Below, in pieces: positions 7,671 to 16,619 of a DNA stretch of 64,000 nucleotides (position 1 is the stretch's first letter; the number at the start of each line of letters is the position of its first letter). The notes below the pieces were generated by a model, which saw nothing but the letters and a program-made list of their open reading frames with translations, did not search any database and was not told the origin of the DNA. The position numbers and the translations under genes are program-made. The stretch lies in assembly GCF_000427335.1 (NCBI RefSeq), contig NZ_ATMR01000077.1, forward strand, positions 1 through 64,000. Direction: 5' to 3'. The stretch comes from Winogradskyella psychrotolerans RS-3. Its GTDB lineage: Bacteria; Bacteroidota; Bacteroidia; Flavobacteriales; Flavobacteriaceae.

Positions 7671-9857
7671 ATGTCAACACTCAGATTTCATGCAGTAAAA
7701 GCATCTTTAAAAAGAAAGCCATTAAAAATAAAAGAAAATAAACGCCGATCCGAAATCTTTGGTTCTAATGTTTTTAACGAGGTAGCGATGCGTCAATATT
7801 TAACTAAGACAGCTTTAAATAGTGTTTTAGAAGCTATTGAAAAAGGGACTAAGATAAACAGACTTGTAGCAGATCATATTTCTACAGGGATGAAAGAATG
7901 GGCCATTACTAAAGGGGCAACACATTATACACATTGGTTTCAGCCATTAACTGGTGCCACTGCAGAAAAACATGATGCGTTTTTTGAAACTATTGGAGAT
8001 GGACTTGCAATTGAAAAATTTGGTGGCGACCAATTAGTACAGCAAGAACCGGATGCTTCTAGTTTTCCGAATGGAGGTATCAGAAACACATTTGAAGCTA
8101 GAGGTTACACGGCATGGGATCCTACATCACCTGCTTTTATATATGATAAAACATTATGTATTCCAACTGTTTTTGTGTCATACACAGGAGAGGCATTAGA
8201 TTTTAAAACTCCGCTTTTAAGAGCCTTACAGGTGGTAGATAGTGCAGCAGTTGCTGTGTGTAAATACTTTGATAAAAACGTAAAAAGCGTCAGAACCTCT
8301 TTAGGTTGGGAACAGGAATATTTTTTAATAGATACGGCCTTGGCATTGTCTAGACCAGATATTTTATTGACCGGAAGAACGCTATTGGGACATTCACCTG
8401 CAAAAGGTCAACAATTAGATGATCATTATTTTGGTACTATTCCTGCAAGAGCGATGTCGTATATGCGCGATTTAGAACATCAATGTATGCTATTAGGAAT
8501 TCCTGTAAAAACCAGACATAATGAGGTGGCTCCAAACCAATTTGAATTGGCTCCGATATTTGAAGAAGCTAATTTGGCAGTTGACCATAATTCGCTGCTA
8601 ATGGATATTATGCAGAAAATTGCCAAGCGGCATAATTTTACGGTGCTTATGCACGAAAAACCGTTTGCAGGTGTAAATGGTTCAGGTAAGCATAACAACT
8701 GGAGTTTGTCTACTAATACCGGAATCAATTTATTGTCTCCAGGAAAAACTCCAATGAGTAACCTTCAATTCTTAACCTTCTTTATAAATACGATTAAGGC
8801 AGTACAAACTCATGAAGAACTCTTAAGAGCAGCTATTGCCTCTGCAAGTAATGATCATCGTTTGGGTGCAAATGAGGCGCCTCCTGCAATTATTTCTATT
8901 TTTATTGGTGATCAGCTTACCAAAGTGCTTAGTGAGTTAGAAACAGTAACCAATGGGAAATTATCTCCAAAAGAGAAAACAGACCTAAAACTTAATGTCG
9001 TAGGTAAAATACCTGAAGTGATATTAGATAATACAGATAGAAATAGAACATCATCATTTGCCTTTACAGGTAATAAATTTGAATTTAGAGCGGTGGGTTC
9101 TACTGCAAATTGTGCTAATCCAATGACGGTTTTAAGTACCATTGTTGCAAAACAATTGATGGACTTTAAAATTGAAGTCGATGTGTTGATCGATGAAAAA
9201 GGAATGAAAAAGGATGATGCTATCTTTAATGTCATAAGAGAGTATATAAAAACATCTAAAGCAATTCTTTTTGAAGGTAACGGTTATAGTGAAGAATGGG
9301 AAAAGGAAGCTAAAAAGCGTGGGTTAAGTAATAATAAAACAACACCTGAAGCTTTAAAGATTAAAAAGGCTAAATCTACAATAGAACTTTTTGATAGCTT
9401 AAAAGTAATGAATAAGGTTGAGTCTGAAGCGCGCTACGAAATTGAAATGGAAGATTATATTCATCATGTGCAAATAGAAAGTAGAGTCATTGGAGATATT
9501 GCCAGAAATCATGTGGTGCCAACTGCTGTGAGATATCAAAATATTCTGATAGAAAATGTAACAGGTCTTAAAACTATTTATGGAGATCGTTTTAAAGATT
9601 TTGCGAAAGCGCAATTGGTTCTTATTGAAGAAATTTCTGAACATATTGAAACGATAAACTCTACTGTAACCAAAATGACTGAGGCACGAAAAGTATGTAA
9701 TAAAGAAGCTAGTTTAGAAAAGAAAGCAGATGGGTATTGCAATAAGGTGAAGCCATTGTTTCAAGATATTAGATATCATTGTGATAAGTTAGAATTAATG
9801 ATTGATGATGAGTTATGGCCTTTAACAAAATATAGAGAGCTTTTATTTACTAAATAA
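7671..9857 (+). CDS. glnN: Glutamine synthetase, type III
   Basis: 728 residues starting MSTLRFHAVKASLKRKPLKI; the TTG at 7650 overlaps the -7 box, so the ATG at 7671 is the start. Signature stretches of the GSIII family are visible: GWEQEYFLID, TRHNEVAPNQFELAP, HNSLLMDIMQK, MHEKPFAGVNGSGKHNNWS and RTSSFAFTGNKFEFRAVGST. GSIII makes glutamine from glutamate and ammonia, and is common in Bacteroidota and cyanobacteria. It has its own perfect promoter and is divergent from the GSII gene across a 180-bp region, an arrangement that would let both be controlled by nitrogen state. Complete; no anomalies. The stretch 9858-10083 downstream shows no gene. Confidence 0.93.
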   Translation: MSTLRFHAVKASLKRKPLKIKENKRRSEIFGSNVFNEVAMRQYLTKTALNSVLEAIEKGTKINRLVADHISTGMKEWAITKGATHYTHWFQPLTGATAEKHDAFFETIGDGLAIEKFGGDQLVQQEPDASSFPNGGIRNTFEARGYTAWDPTSPAFIYDKTLCIPTVFVSYTGEALDFKTPLLRALQVVDSAAVAVCKYFDKNVKSVRTSLGWEQEYFLIDTALALSRPDILLTGRTLLGHSPAKGQQLDDHYFGTIPARAMSYMRDLEHQCMLLGIPVKTRHNEVAPNQFELAPIFEEANLAVDHNSLLMDIMQKIAKRHNFTVLMHEKPFAGVNGSGKHNNWSLSTNTGINLLSPGKTPMSNLQFLTFFINTIKAVQTHEELLRAAIASASNDHRLGANEAPPAIISIFIGDQLTKVLSELETVTNGKLSPKEKTDLKLNVVGKIPEVILDNTDRNRTSSFAFTGNKFEFRAVGSTANCANPMTVLSTIVAKQLMDFKIEVDVLIDEKGMKKDDAIFNVIREYIKTSKAILFEGNGYSEEWEKEAKKRGLSNNKTTPEALKIKKAKSTIELFDSLKVMNKVESEARYEIEMEDYIHHVQIESRVIGDIARNHVVPTAVRYQNILIENVTGLKTIYGDRFKDFAKAQLVLIEEISEHIETINSTVTKMTEARKVCNKEASLEKKADGYCNKVKPLFQDIRYHCDKLELMIDDELWPLTKYRELLFTK

Positions 9858-10083
9858 TTAATCTAATGCGGCTTATAGGTATTTGTAGCGATAATTTCAC
9901 ACGATGAAATACGTATATACACGTACAACTAACAGTGATAAATTTACGTTTTGTGCAGTTTGTCGATTACATTAAACTAGTTGTCGAAAAGGTGGTGGTA
10001 TCATGCGAAATAATTGGGGCTAGACCTTTTAACGATACGTTTGTTTAGTATCTTTGTGGGGCTATTAATCAATATTTGTAAAA

Positions 10084-10227
10084 ATGAAAAAGTTACTACT
10101 TAGTGTAGCAATTCTTGTTGGAGCAACACTTATTTTATCGCAAGACAATTCTAACGAATTGAAAAATGTTAATAATAATGAAGTTGTAAGTGTTCAGGTA
10201 AAGCTACCGGCAGATCTTAAAAATTAA
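10084..10227 (+). CDS. Small predicted secreted peptide, 47 residues
   Basis: A short frame, MKKLLLSVAILVGATLILSQ then DNSNELKNVNNNEVVSVQV and KLPADLKN. The first 20 residues form a good signal peptide (Lys-rich start, hydrophobic core, polar end) and the remainder is small and acidic/polar. A TATCTTTG box lies at 10049-10056, about 28 bp upstream, and a strong terminator follows at 10266-10300, so it looks like an independent transcription unit. No family recognised. The mature part would be only about 27 residues. Function unknown; coding status is supported by promoter, signal peptide and terminator together. Confidence 0.6.
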   Translation: MKKLLLSVAILVGATLILSQDNSNELKNVNNNEVVSVQVKLPADLKN

Positions 10228-10265
10228 GGTAAAATTATTAGGTGATATTTGCCTTCTAGGCTACA

Positions 10266-10300
10266 AGATAAAATCGATATTTCGGTTTTATCTTTTTTTT
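10266..10300 (+). terminator. Terminator after the small secreted peptide gene
   Basis: GATAAAATCG pairs with CGGTTTTATC around a short loop (10267-10291), followed by eight T. Confidence 0.75.
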
Positions 10301-10419
10301 GTTTTAAAATGACTTTTTTTTATAATTATATAGTGATATTTATAACTGACTAAATATTTTCTATATTGCCAATCCCTCTTTAAATCTACAATGGAATACA
10401 CTGATCTTCTAATTTAGGA

Positions 10420-11058
10420 GTGTATGATTTCCAAATTGAAAGCTATAGCTTTAAGTATAGCAATGATTTTAGTTTTTTTAATTCGGCTTTTTCTCAAGAA
10501 ACTGATGAAAAAAGTGAAAGATCTATTAATCATAGATATGCTTTTTTTGATTATAGAGGTTCTAATGCCGTAGCTTTGGTAGGTGGTTATGTAATGATGG
10601 AGAGCGATTATCCAGAATCAGAGTTCGACCTGTACTTTAGAATCGGTTATAAGTATCATATTACAAGTTATCTCAATATAAACGTCTCATACAGTAAATA
10701 CAACGTAACTGTTAATGATGTGTATAGCGAAGGCTTTATGTCTTTTGACTTAAATTTAGAAATCTTATTTAGTCCGCACACAAAGTTTTTACCATTTTTA
10801 TATGTAGGTGGAGGTTATAATGCCTCTAATTATTATGTGAGTACAGCTGCAAAAGCACAAGGAGGATGTGGTTTTGAGATTATTGTCACAAAAGGTATAG
10901 GCTTAAAATTAATTGGAGAATATAATTATATGTTCGCAGACGATCATTTAGATGGTCTCATAGCTAATGAAACAATTGATACGTTATTAAGAGGCGGATT
11001 AGGTCTTAATTTGTACTTCGGTGGCAAAAAGAAAAGGAAGCTTTACGTAGAAAAATGA
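10420..11058 (+). CDS. Outer-membrane beta-barrel fragment (probably 3' remnant of a CsgG-like gene)
   Basis: 212 residues starting at GTG, preceded by a stop at 10402 in the same frame. Alternating amphipathic strands (FDLYFRIGYKYHITSYLNIN, FMSFDLNLEILFSPHTKFLP, FLYVGGGYNASNYY, LRGGLGLNLYFGGKK) indicate an outer-membrane barrel of roughly eight strands. There is no signal peptide, and the first residues VYDFQIESYSFKYSN look like the interior of a longer protein. From memory the stretch resembles the C-terminal barrel that follows the CsgG domain in flavobacterial curli-assembly proteins; I cannot verify this here. If so, the gene has lost its 5' part and would be a pseudogene. No recognisable CsgG domain lies upstream. 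Confidence 0.5.
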   Translation: MYDFQIESYSFKYSNDFSFFNSAFSQETDEKSERSINHRYAFFDYRGSNAVALVGGYVMMESDYPESEFDLYFRIGYKYHITSYLNINVSYSKYNVTVNDVYSEGFMSFDLNLEILFSPHTKFLPFLYVGGGYNASNYYVSTAAKAQGGCGFEIIVTKGIGLKLIGEYNYMFADDHLDGLIANETIDTLLRGGLGLNLYFGGKKKRKLYVEK

Positions 11059-11143
11059 AAACTGTTATTAATTCCAACCTAATCATTCCTTATAATTAAA
11101 CGCAATCCTTATTTTTGCACCATCAATAGAAATAAATTGTACA

Positions 11144-12322
11144 ATGAGTAATTCTGTGAGTAAAAGATATGCGCAACGAGGTGTTTCCGCCTCAAAAGAA
11201 GATGTCCATAATGCTATAAAAAATATAGATAAGGGATTGTTTCCTAAAGCGTTCTGTAAAATAGTTCCAGATTATTTAACTAATGATGCTGATTATTGTT
11301 TAATAATGCATGCAGATGGTGCTGGTACTAAATCGTCATTAGCATACATGTATTGGAAAGAAACTGGTGATATTTCAGTTTGGAAAGGCATTGCGCAAGA
11401 TGCGTTAATTATGAATATTGACGATTTACTCTGTGTTGGAGCAACAGATAATATAATGCTGTCATCAACCATTGGAAGAAATAAGAATCTAATTCCTGGA
11501 GAAGTAATTTCTGCAATCATAAACGGAACGGAAGCATTAATTGAAGATTTGAAGTCTTTTGGTGTTACTATTCATTCAACTGGTGGTGAAACTGCAGACG
11601 TTGGGGATATCGTAAGAACTATTATTGTAGACTCTACTGTAACGGCACGTATGAAGCGCTCAGACGTTATTGATAATGCTAATATTGTTGCAGGTGATGT
11701 TATTGTGGGCTTAGAATCTTTCGGTCAGGCCTCGTACGAAACCGAATATAATGGAGGTATGGGAAGTAATGGCTTAACATCTGCAAGACACGATGTGTTT
11801 TCAAAATATTTAGCAGAAAAGTATCCAGAAAGTTTTGATGCTGCTGTGCCAGAAGATTTAGTGTATTCTGGTAAGACCAAATTAACAGATACTGTTGAAA
11901 ACGCACCAATAGATGCAGGTAAGTTAGTATTGTCACCGACACGGACTTACGCACCAATAATAAAAGAAATTCTTAATAAATATAATGGAGATACCGTTCA
12001 CGGTATGGTGCATTGTAGTGGAGGCGCTCAAACAAAAATTCTTCATTTTATAGATGAACTTCATATTGTAAAAGATAATATGTTCAAAGTTCCGCCGTTA
12101 TTTAAATTAATTCAAGAACAATCTAAAACAGATTGGAAAGAAATGTATCAAGTGTTTAACTGCGGTCATCGTATGGAATTGTATGTAAAGCCAGAAGTTG
12201 CAAACGCTATTATTGAGATTTCAAAATCTTTTAATGTAGATGCTAAAATTATAGGTCGCGTAGAAGCTTCCGATAAAAAACAACTTACAATTAGCAGTGA
12301 ATACGGTACATTTAAGTATTAA
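11144..12322 (+). CDS. purM: Phosphoribosylformylglycinamidine cyclo-ligase-like (AIR synthase family)
   Basis: 392 residues, starts MSNSVSKRYAQRGVSASKEDV. The PurM ATP-binding fold is indicated by HADGAGTKSSLAY, DDLLCVGA, IHSTGGETADVGD and the late motif GMVHCSGGAQTK. AIR synthase closes the imidazole ring in step five of purine synthesis using ATP. The protein is longer than the roughly 345-residue enterobacterial PurM and belongs to the divergent Bacteroidota type, so the exact reaction is assigned by family. A TATTTTTG box at 11110-11117 sits about 27 bp upstream. A DUF3078 gene follows 11 bp downstream and is probably co-transcribed. Complete. Confidence 0.85.
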   Translation: MSNSVSKRYAQRGVSASKEDVHNAIKNIDKGLFPKAFCKIVPDYLTNDADYCLIMHADGAGTKSSLAYMYWKETGDISVWKGIAQDALIMNIDDLLCVGATDNIMLSSTIGRNKNLIPGEVISAIINGTEALIEDLKSFGVTIHSTGGETADVGDIVRTIIVDSTVTARMKRSDVIDNANIVAGDVIVGLESFGQASYETEYNGGMGSNGLTSARHDVFSKYLAEKYPESFDAAVPEDLVYSGKTKLTDTVENAPIDAGKLVLSPTRTYAPIIKEILNKYNGDTVHGMVHCSGGAQTKILHFIDELHIVKDNMFKVPPLFKLIQEQSKTDWKEMYQVFNCGHRMELYVKPEVANAIIEISKSFNVDAKIIGRVEASDKKQLTISSEYGTFKY

Positions 12323-12333
12323 TTTTTTAAAAC

Positions 12334-13338
12334 ATGAAAAACTATTCTTGGTTTATATTTGGTGTATTTGTCTTATCCTCTAGTATACTTTTTGCACAAC
12401 CAGATTCTTTATACTTTCAAAAGAAAAAAAATGAGCCTGTTAAGTTAGGCTGGAGAACCATCAAGGAAGTTGGGTTAAACCTTAATCAAGTCTCCTTTAC
12501 TAATTGGAATTCTGGTGGTACCAATTCTATCTCTGGAATTATAACAGGTAAAGCTGAAGCAAAATACAAACAAGAAAAATGGTATTGGAATTCCAATTTC
12601 AACATACGTTATGGTCTAAACAAGCAAGAAGAATTAAATATTAGAAAAACAGAAGATGTTATAGAGGTTATTTCTAATGTTGGATTAGAAAAAGATCCAA
12701 AAAGTAATTGGTTTTATTCCGCAAAATTTAGCTTTAATTCACAGCTAGCTAACGGATACAATTATCCCAATAGAGATGAGCCTATTTCACAATTCTTAGC
12801 TCCTGGTTATATGTTTTTTGGTGCAGGTATGGAGTATGGTCGGTTTATTGAGCGGTTATCATTTTATGCGTCACCGTTTACTCTAAAAACAACCTTTGTT
12901 TTAGATAATGATTTGGCAAATAGAGGTGCTTTTGGAGTGGATCCAGCAATTTATGATTTAGAGGGAAATATGCTGAGAGAAGGTAAAAAGGTGCGACAAG
13001 AATTGGGTATATTATTAACAAACAAATTTGAAGAGGAACTTTTTGAGAATATTAAAGTGTCAAGTTTATTGCGTTTATATACCGATTATATCAATAGTTT
13101 TGGGAATATTGACATAGAGTGGGAGCTCAACTTAGATATGAAAGTTAATAAATTTGTTAAGGCCACCCTAGGTTCTCACCTGAGGTATGACGATGATATT
13201 AAAGTTGAAGTTGAAATAAACGAATTAACCAATGAAGAAAGTGTTATTGTAGGTCCAAAGTTACAGTGGAAACAAATTTTAGGTGTTGGGGTTGTCGTAG
13301 ATTTAGATCATATTATTAAAAGTAATTCATCATCTTAA
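12334..13338 (+). CDS. DUF3078-family outer-membrane/periplasmic protein
   Basis: 334 residues with an N-terminal signal peptide (MKNYSWFIFGVFVLSSSILF, ending ...AQPDS). The segment GWRTIKEVGLNLNQVSFTNW followed by NSGGTNSISG is characteristic of the DUF3078 family of Bacteroidota. Alternating hydrophobic strands (WYWNSNFNIRYGL, FYSAKFSFNSQL, LLRLYTDYINSF) suggest a beta-barrel or beta-rich envelope protein. It is 11 bp behind the purM-like gene with no terminator between them, so they likely share a transcript, though no functional link is obvious. Function unknown. Complete; the gene ends only a few bases from the converging ABC ATPase gene. Confidence 0.8.
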   Translation: MKNYSWFIFGVFVLSSSILFAQPDSLYFQKKKNEPVKLGWRTIKEVGLNLNQVSFTNWNSGGTNSISGIITGKAEAKYKQEKWYWNSNFNIRYGLNKQEELNIRKTEDVIEVISNVGLEKDPKSNWFYSAKFSFNSQLANGYNYPNRDEPISQFLAPGYMFFGAGMEYGRFIERLSFYASPFTLKTTFVLDNDLANRGAFGVDPAIYDLEGNMLREGKKVRQELGILLTNKFEEELFENIKVSSLLRLYTDYINSFGNIDIEWELNLDMKVNKFVKATLGSHLRYDDDIKVEVEINELTNEESVIVGPKLQWKQILGVGVVVDLDHIIKSNSSS

Positions 13339-13343
13339 TTCTT

Positions 13344-14002
13344 TTATAAGGTCCCTTCACTTAAATATTTATAATCCTCAAGTTCTGTAAGCTTTTCAAT
13401 TTTTTTTGTGGAGCCATTATTCAATAAGTAAATATGATCTGATGCCTCTATAATGTGTTGATACATGTGATCTGATATAATAATAGCTTTCTCTTTTTTT
13501 CTTCTTTAATAAGTTGTTTTACAGTGTCAATATGTAAGGGTGATAAATGTGAAAACGGCTCGTCTAGAAACACGATTTGACTTTTAGTTTTTAGAATAAT
13601 ATAGGTTTCAATAATGCGTCTTTCTCCACCTGATAATGCATTGAATCTCGCGTTTTTATAGATTGAAAATGCTTCAAAATTCTCAATAAAAATAGGCCAA
13701 TCTATCGCATATAATTTAAAAACAAAAGCCAAGGTCATTTCACTTGGGATAAAATTATACTGAGGAAGATATTTTGCAAAACCTGTTGTAAATAGTGGTT
13801 TATGAAGTGGTTTGCTGTCCAATCGAATTAGCATGTATTTTGGTTTCAGATTCCCAAAAGCAATATTGAGCAAACAACTTTTACCACAGCCATTTCTACC
13901 TAAAATAGCTGTAACTTTTCCAGTTTCAGCTTTGAGGTAGATGCCGTTTAAAATGCGCTTGTTTTTAAAGTAAAGTTCTACATTGTCTAGTTCAAAGATC
14001 AT
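13344..14002 (-). CDS. ABC transporter ATP-binding protein (reading frame interrupted)
   Basis: The readable N-terminal frame (13448-14002) has Walker A GRNGCGKS, signature LSGGERR and Walker B QIVFLDEPFSHLSP, i.e. a small ABC ATPase. The frame breaks after KEEKK at a run of seven A (13494-13500). One more A would continue EKAIIISDHMYQHIIEASDH and IYLLNNGSTKKIEKLTELED to a stop at 13344, including the switch histidine (SDH), and gives about 219 residues, the usual length. A small membrane protein gene lies 7 bp upstream and is probably its partner. Substrate unknown. The break is most easily a homopolymer error, otherwise a recent mutation. Confidence 0.75.
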
Positions 14003-14009
14003 TTAGTTA

Positions 14010-14297
14010 TCAAGTAAATTCCTGAAGTATTGTAATGAAAATAATGGTTAAAATGCAATCTAAAATAAATATTACGGAAAAAAGCGTTAAAGTAGAAAGC
14101 CCTAGATTTTTATAAAAAATTAGTTTTCGTTTGTTATTAGTCTCATTCACATAATACCATGCAAAAACCGTAAGAAATAATTTAGTCACTAATGCTGGTG
14201 CTATATGTGGATTTAAAAATCCGATAATAGCATTGGCAATAAATGACCAAACCACAAACGGTCTGTAAAATGTAAGTATAGCTAGGAATCGATACAT
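14010..14297 (-). CDS. Small membrane protein, likely partner of the ABC ATPase
   Basis: 95 residues with about three membrane segments (FVVWSFIANAIIGFL, LVTKLFLTVFAWYYV, LFSVIFILDCILTIIFITIL) and a basic cytoplasmic loop NETNNKRKLIFYKN. Only 7 bp separate it from the ABC ATPase gene on the same strand, so the two form an operon. It is much shorter than a normal ABC permease and no family is recognised. It could be a membrane anchor or a minimal transport subunit. Function inferred only from context. Confidence 0.6.
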   Translation of the reverse strand: MYRFLAILTFYRPFVVWSFIANAIIGFLNPHIAPALVTKLFLTVFAWYYVNETNNKRKLIFYKNLGLSTLTLFSVIFILDCILTIIFITILQEFT

Positions 14298-14526
14298 ACT
14301 AAAATAGATAACGCTTGTTTAGTGTGTTTTATTTGCTGAATTTTCCTCCAAATGATTTTTTTTAGATTAATTTATTTTTTGAGATTAAAGTAGGTTCCTG
14401 TAACATGGGTAATAAGAACCAATTTTTATCATTTAAAACTTACAAGGCTTTGTTCTTTATTCTAAAAGTGAAGACATCTTATATCTTAAAAAATTTGTAT
14501 TTTTGGACTTCAATTTTTGAAGATAG

Positions 14527-15606
14527 ATGTTAGAGAAAATACAGATTATAAAACAACGTTTTGACGAGATCAATGATCTTATCATTCAACCAGATATTAT
14601 ATCAGATCAACAGCGCTACACCAAGCTGATGAAAGAATACAAGGATCTCAAATTAATTGTAGATAAAGGTGAAACCTTCAAAGAAGCCTTAGAGAATATT
14701 TCTGAAGCTGAAGAGATTATTGCAGATGGCTCTGATGCCGAAATGGTAGATATGGCTAAAATGCAACTTGAAGAGGCTGAAGAAACTATTGAAAAGCTAG
14801 AAGAAGAGATTCGTTTTATGTTGATTCCTAAAGATCCAGACGATGCTAAAAATGTCGTTGTAGAGGTTCGTGCTGGTACAGGTGGAGACGAAGCCAGTAT
14901 TTTTGCAGGTGATTTATACCGAATGTATTCAAAATATTGTAGTGATAAAGGCTGGAGAGTCGATGTTGTAAGTCAGAGTGATGGAACATCTGGTGGTTTT
15001 AAAGAAATTATTTTTGAAGTTTCAGGTGAAGATGTTTACGGAACTTTAAAGTTTGAAGCTGGTGTACACCGCGTACAACGTGTCCCACAAACAGAAACTC
15101 AAGGTCGTGTGCATACAAGCGCAGCAACCGTTATGGTATTACCAGAAGCGGAAGAGTTTGATTACGAATTAGACATGACGGAAGTTCGTATAGAGCGTAC
15201 GACATCAACTGGTCCTGGAGGTCAGTCGGTAAATACAACGTACTCGGCTATTAAGTTGCATCACGAACCAACAGGAATGATTGTAAGTTGTCAAGATCAG
15301 AAATCATCACACAAAAATTTAGAAAAAGCTTTAAAGGTTTTACGTTCGCGTTTATACGATTTAGAGTTGGCAAAAAAACAGGCTGCTGATTCTGAAAAAC
15401 GTAAAAGTATGGTAAGTTCTGGTGATAGATCTGCTAAGATTAGAACCTACAATTATCCACAAGGTCGTGTCACTGACCATAGAGTGCCAGGTTTAACACT
15501 TTACGATTTGCAAAATATCATTAATGGTGATATTCAAAAAATAATAGATGAATTAATGTTAGCAGAAAACACGGAGTTGTTGAAGGCTAATGATGATGAA
15601 ATTTAA
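14527..15606 (+). CDS. prfA: Peptide chain release factor 1
   Basis: 359 residues, the standard RF1 length. The GGQ motif that triggers peptidyl-tRNA hydrolysis lies in [20 protein letters not shown], and upstream [20 protein letters not shown] is also typical. The C-terminal stretch [14 protein letters not shown] is conserved in class I factors. RF1 reads UAA and UAG. The coiled N-terminal domain (residues 1-100, rich in Glu) is present. A TATTTTTG box (14498-14505) lies about 22 bp before the ATG. Followed by a hairpin terminator and pyrF. Complete. Confidence 0.96.
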   Translation: MLEKIQIIKQRFDEINDLIIQPDIISDQQRYTKLMKEYKDLKLIVDKGETFKEALENISEAEEIIADGSDAEMVDMAKMQLEEAEETIEKLEEEIRFMLIPKDPDDAKNVVVEVRAGTGGDEASIFAGDLYRMYSKYCSDKGWRVDVVSQSDGTSGGFKEIIFEVSGEDVYGTLKFEAGVHRVQRVPQTETQGRVHTSAATVMVLPEAEEFDYELDMTEVRIERTTSTGPGGQSVNTTYSAIKLHHEPTGMIVSCQDQKSSHKNLEKALKVLRSRLYDLELAKKQAADSEKRKSMVSSGDRSAKIRTYNYPQGRVTDHRVPGLTLYDLQNIINGDIQKIIDELMLAENTELLKANDDEI

Positions 15607-15607
15607 A

Positions 15608-15636
15608 TTGAAGCCTCTTTTTTGAGGCTTTTTTTA
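15608..15636 (+). terminator. Terminator between prfA and pyrF
   Basis: AAGCCTC (15611-15617) pairs with GAGGCTT (15624-15630), followed by seven T. It begins directly after the prfA stop; pyrF starts 5 bp after it. Confidence 0.7.
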
Positions 15637-15640
15637 TACT

Positions 15641-16455
15641 ATGACCACACAGCAACTTATATACCAAATCCAAAAAAGAAATCTTTCCTTTGCATAGGGT
15701 TAGATGTCGATTTAAATAAAATTCCAAAGCATTTATTAAAAGAAGAAGATCCTATTTTCGCTTTTAATAGAGCCATTATAGATGCTACACACCATGTTTG
15801 TGTGGCTTATAAACCCAACACAGCTTTTTATGAAGCTTACGGTATTAAAGGTTGGCAAGCTTTAGAAAAAACGATTAACTATCTCAACGACAACCATCCT
15901 GAAATTTACACGATTGCAGATGCCAAACGTGGAGATATCGGCAATACAAGTACGATGTATGCTAAAGCATTTTTCGAGGATTTAGGTTTTGATAGTGTAA
16001 CGGTTGCTCCATATATGGGAAAAGATTCAGTAGAACCTTTTTTAGCTTTTAAGGATAAACATACCATTCTTTTAGCTTTAACCTCTAATCAAGGAGCTTT
16101 TGATTTTCAGACAAAGTCGGTTGATGGTGTAGAATTATATAAACAGGTTTTAGAAACGTCTAAAACTTGGAGGAATTCTGAAAACTTAATGTATGTCGTA
16201 GGCGCGACTAAAGCCGAGTTTTTAGGAGATATTAGAAAAATAATTCCAGATAGTTTTTTACTCGTCCCAGGTGTTGGAGCGCAAGGAGGAAATCTTCAAG
16301 AGGTTTGTAAATATGGTATGAATAGTTCTGTTGGCTTATTAATTAATTCGTCTAGAGGTATTATTTATGCATCTCAAGAAGAAGATTTCGCGGAGGCTGC
16401 AGCTCAAAAAGCCCAAGAATTACAGTTGGATATGTCAGAAATTCTGAGTTTATAG
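15641..16455 (+). CDS. pyrF: Orotidine 5'-phosphate decarboxylase (early frame break)
   Basis: The body ([66 protein letters not shown]) is the bacterial long-type OMP decarboxylase, which makes UMP in the last pyrimidine step; DAKRGDI carries the catalytic Lys-Asp residues. The natural start ATG is at 15641 ([12 protein letters not shown]), but the frame then breaks at a run of six A (15672-15677). With one more A it reads [20 protein letters not shown] and continues to the stop at 16455, about 271 residues. The only in-frame alternative start is a TTG inside the prfA terminator, which is unlikely. The stop codon TAG is the first part of a hexamer array. Confidence 0.85.
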
Positions 16456-16503
16456 TCTCAGTCTCAGTCTCAGTCTCAGTCTCAGTCTCAGTCTCAGTCT
16501 CAG
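16454..16503. repeat. Hexanucleotide tandem array AGTCTC at the pyrF stop
   Basis: Eight perfect copies of AGTCTC plus a partial one, beginning inside the pyrF stop codon TAG. No spacers, so not CRISPR. Confidence 0.9.
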
Positions 16504-16511
16504 TGTTTCTG

Positions 16512-16591
16512 TATGAGTAAGCCTGAAAACTGCGACTGCGACTGAGCACCATTTTTATATATGAGTAAGCCTACGACTGAACACCATTTTT
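16512..16591. repeat. Direct duplication of about 35 bp after the hexamer array
   Basis: TATGAGTAAGCCT and CGACTGAGCACCATTTTT occur at 16512-16556, and again in shortened form (TATGAGTAAGCCT, CGACTGAACACCATTTTT) at 16559-16590. The gap 16456-16619 holds no gene. Confidence 0.75.
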
Positions 16592-16619
16592 TCGAAAAGT
16601 AAGCTATAAAACTAACAAG

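Noticed and set aside
9858-10083. Possible small RNA or tRNA after the GSIII gene
   Set aside because: No cloverleaf, no T-loop motif and no terminator before the next promoter; only weak local palindromes around 9909-9927.
16454-16550. Read-through extension of PyrF into an SQSQ repeat
   Set aside because: Requires reading the TAG stop; PyrF ends normally before the hexamer array.
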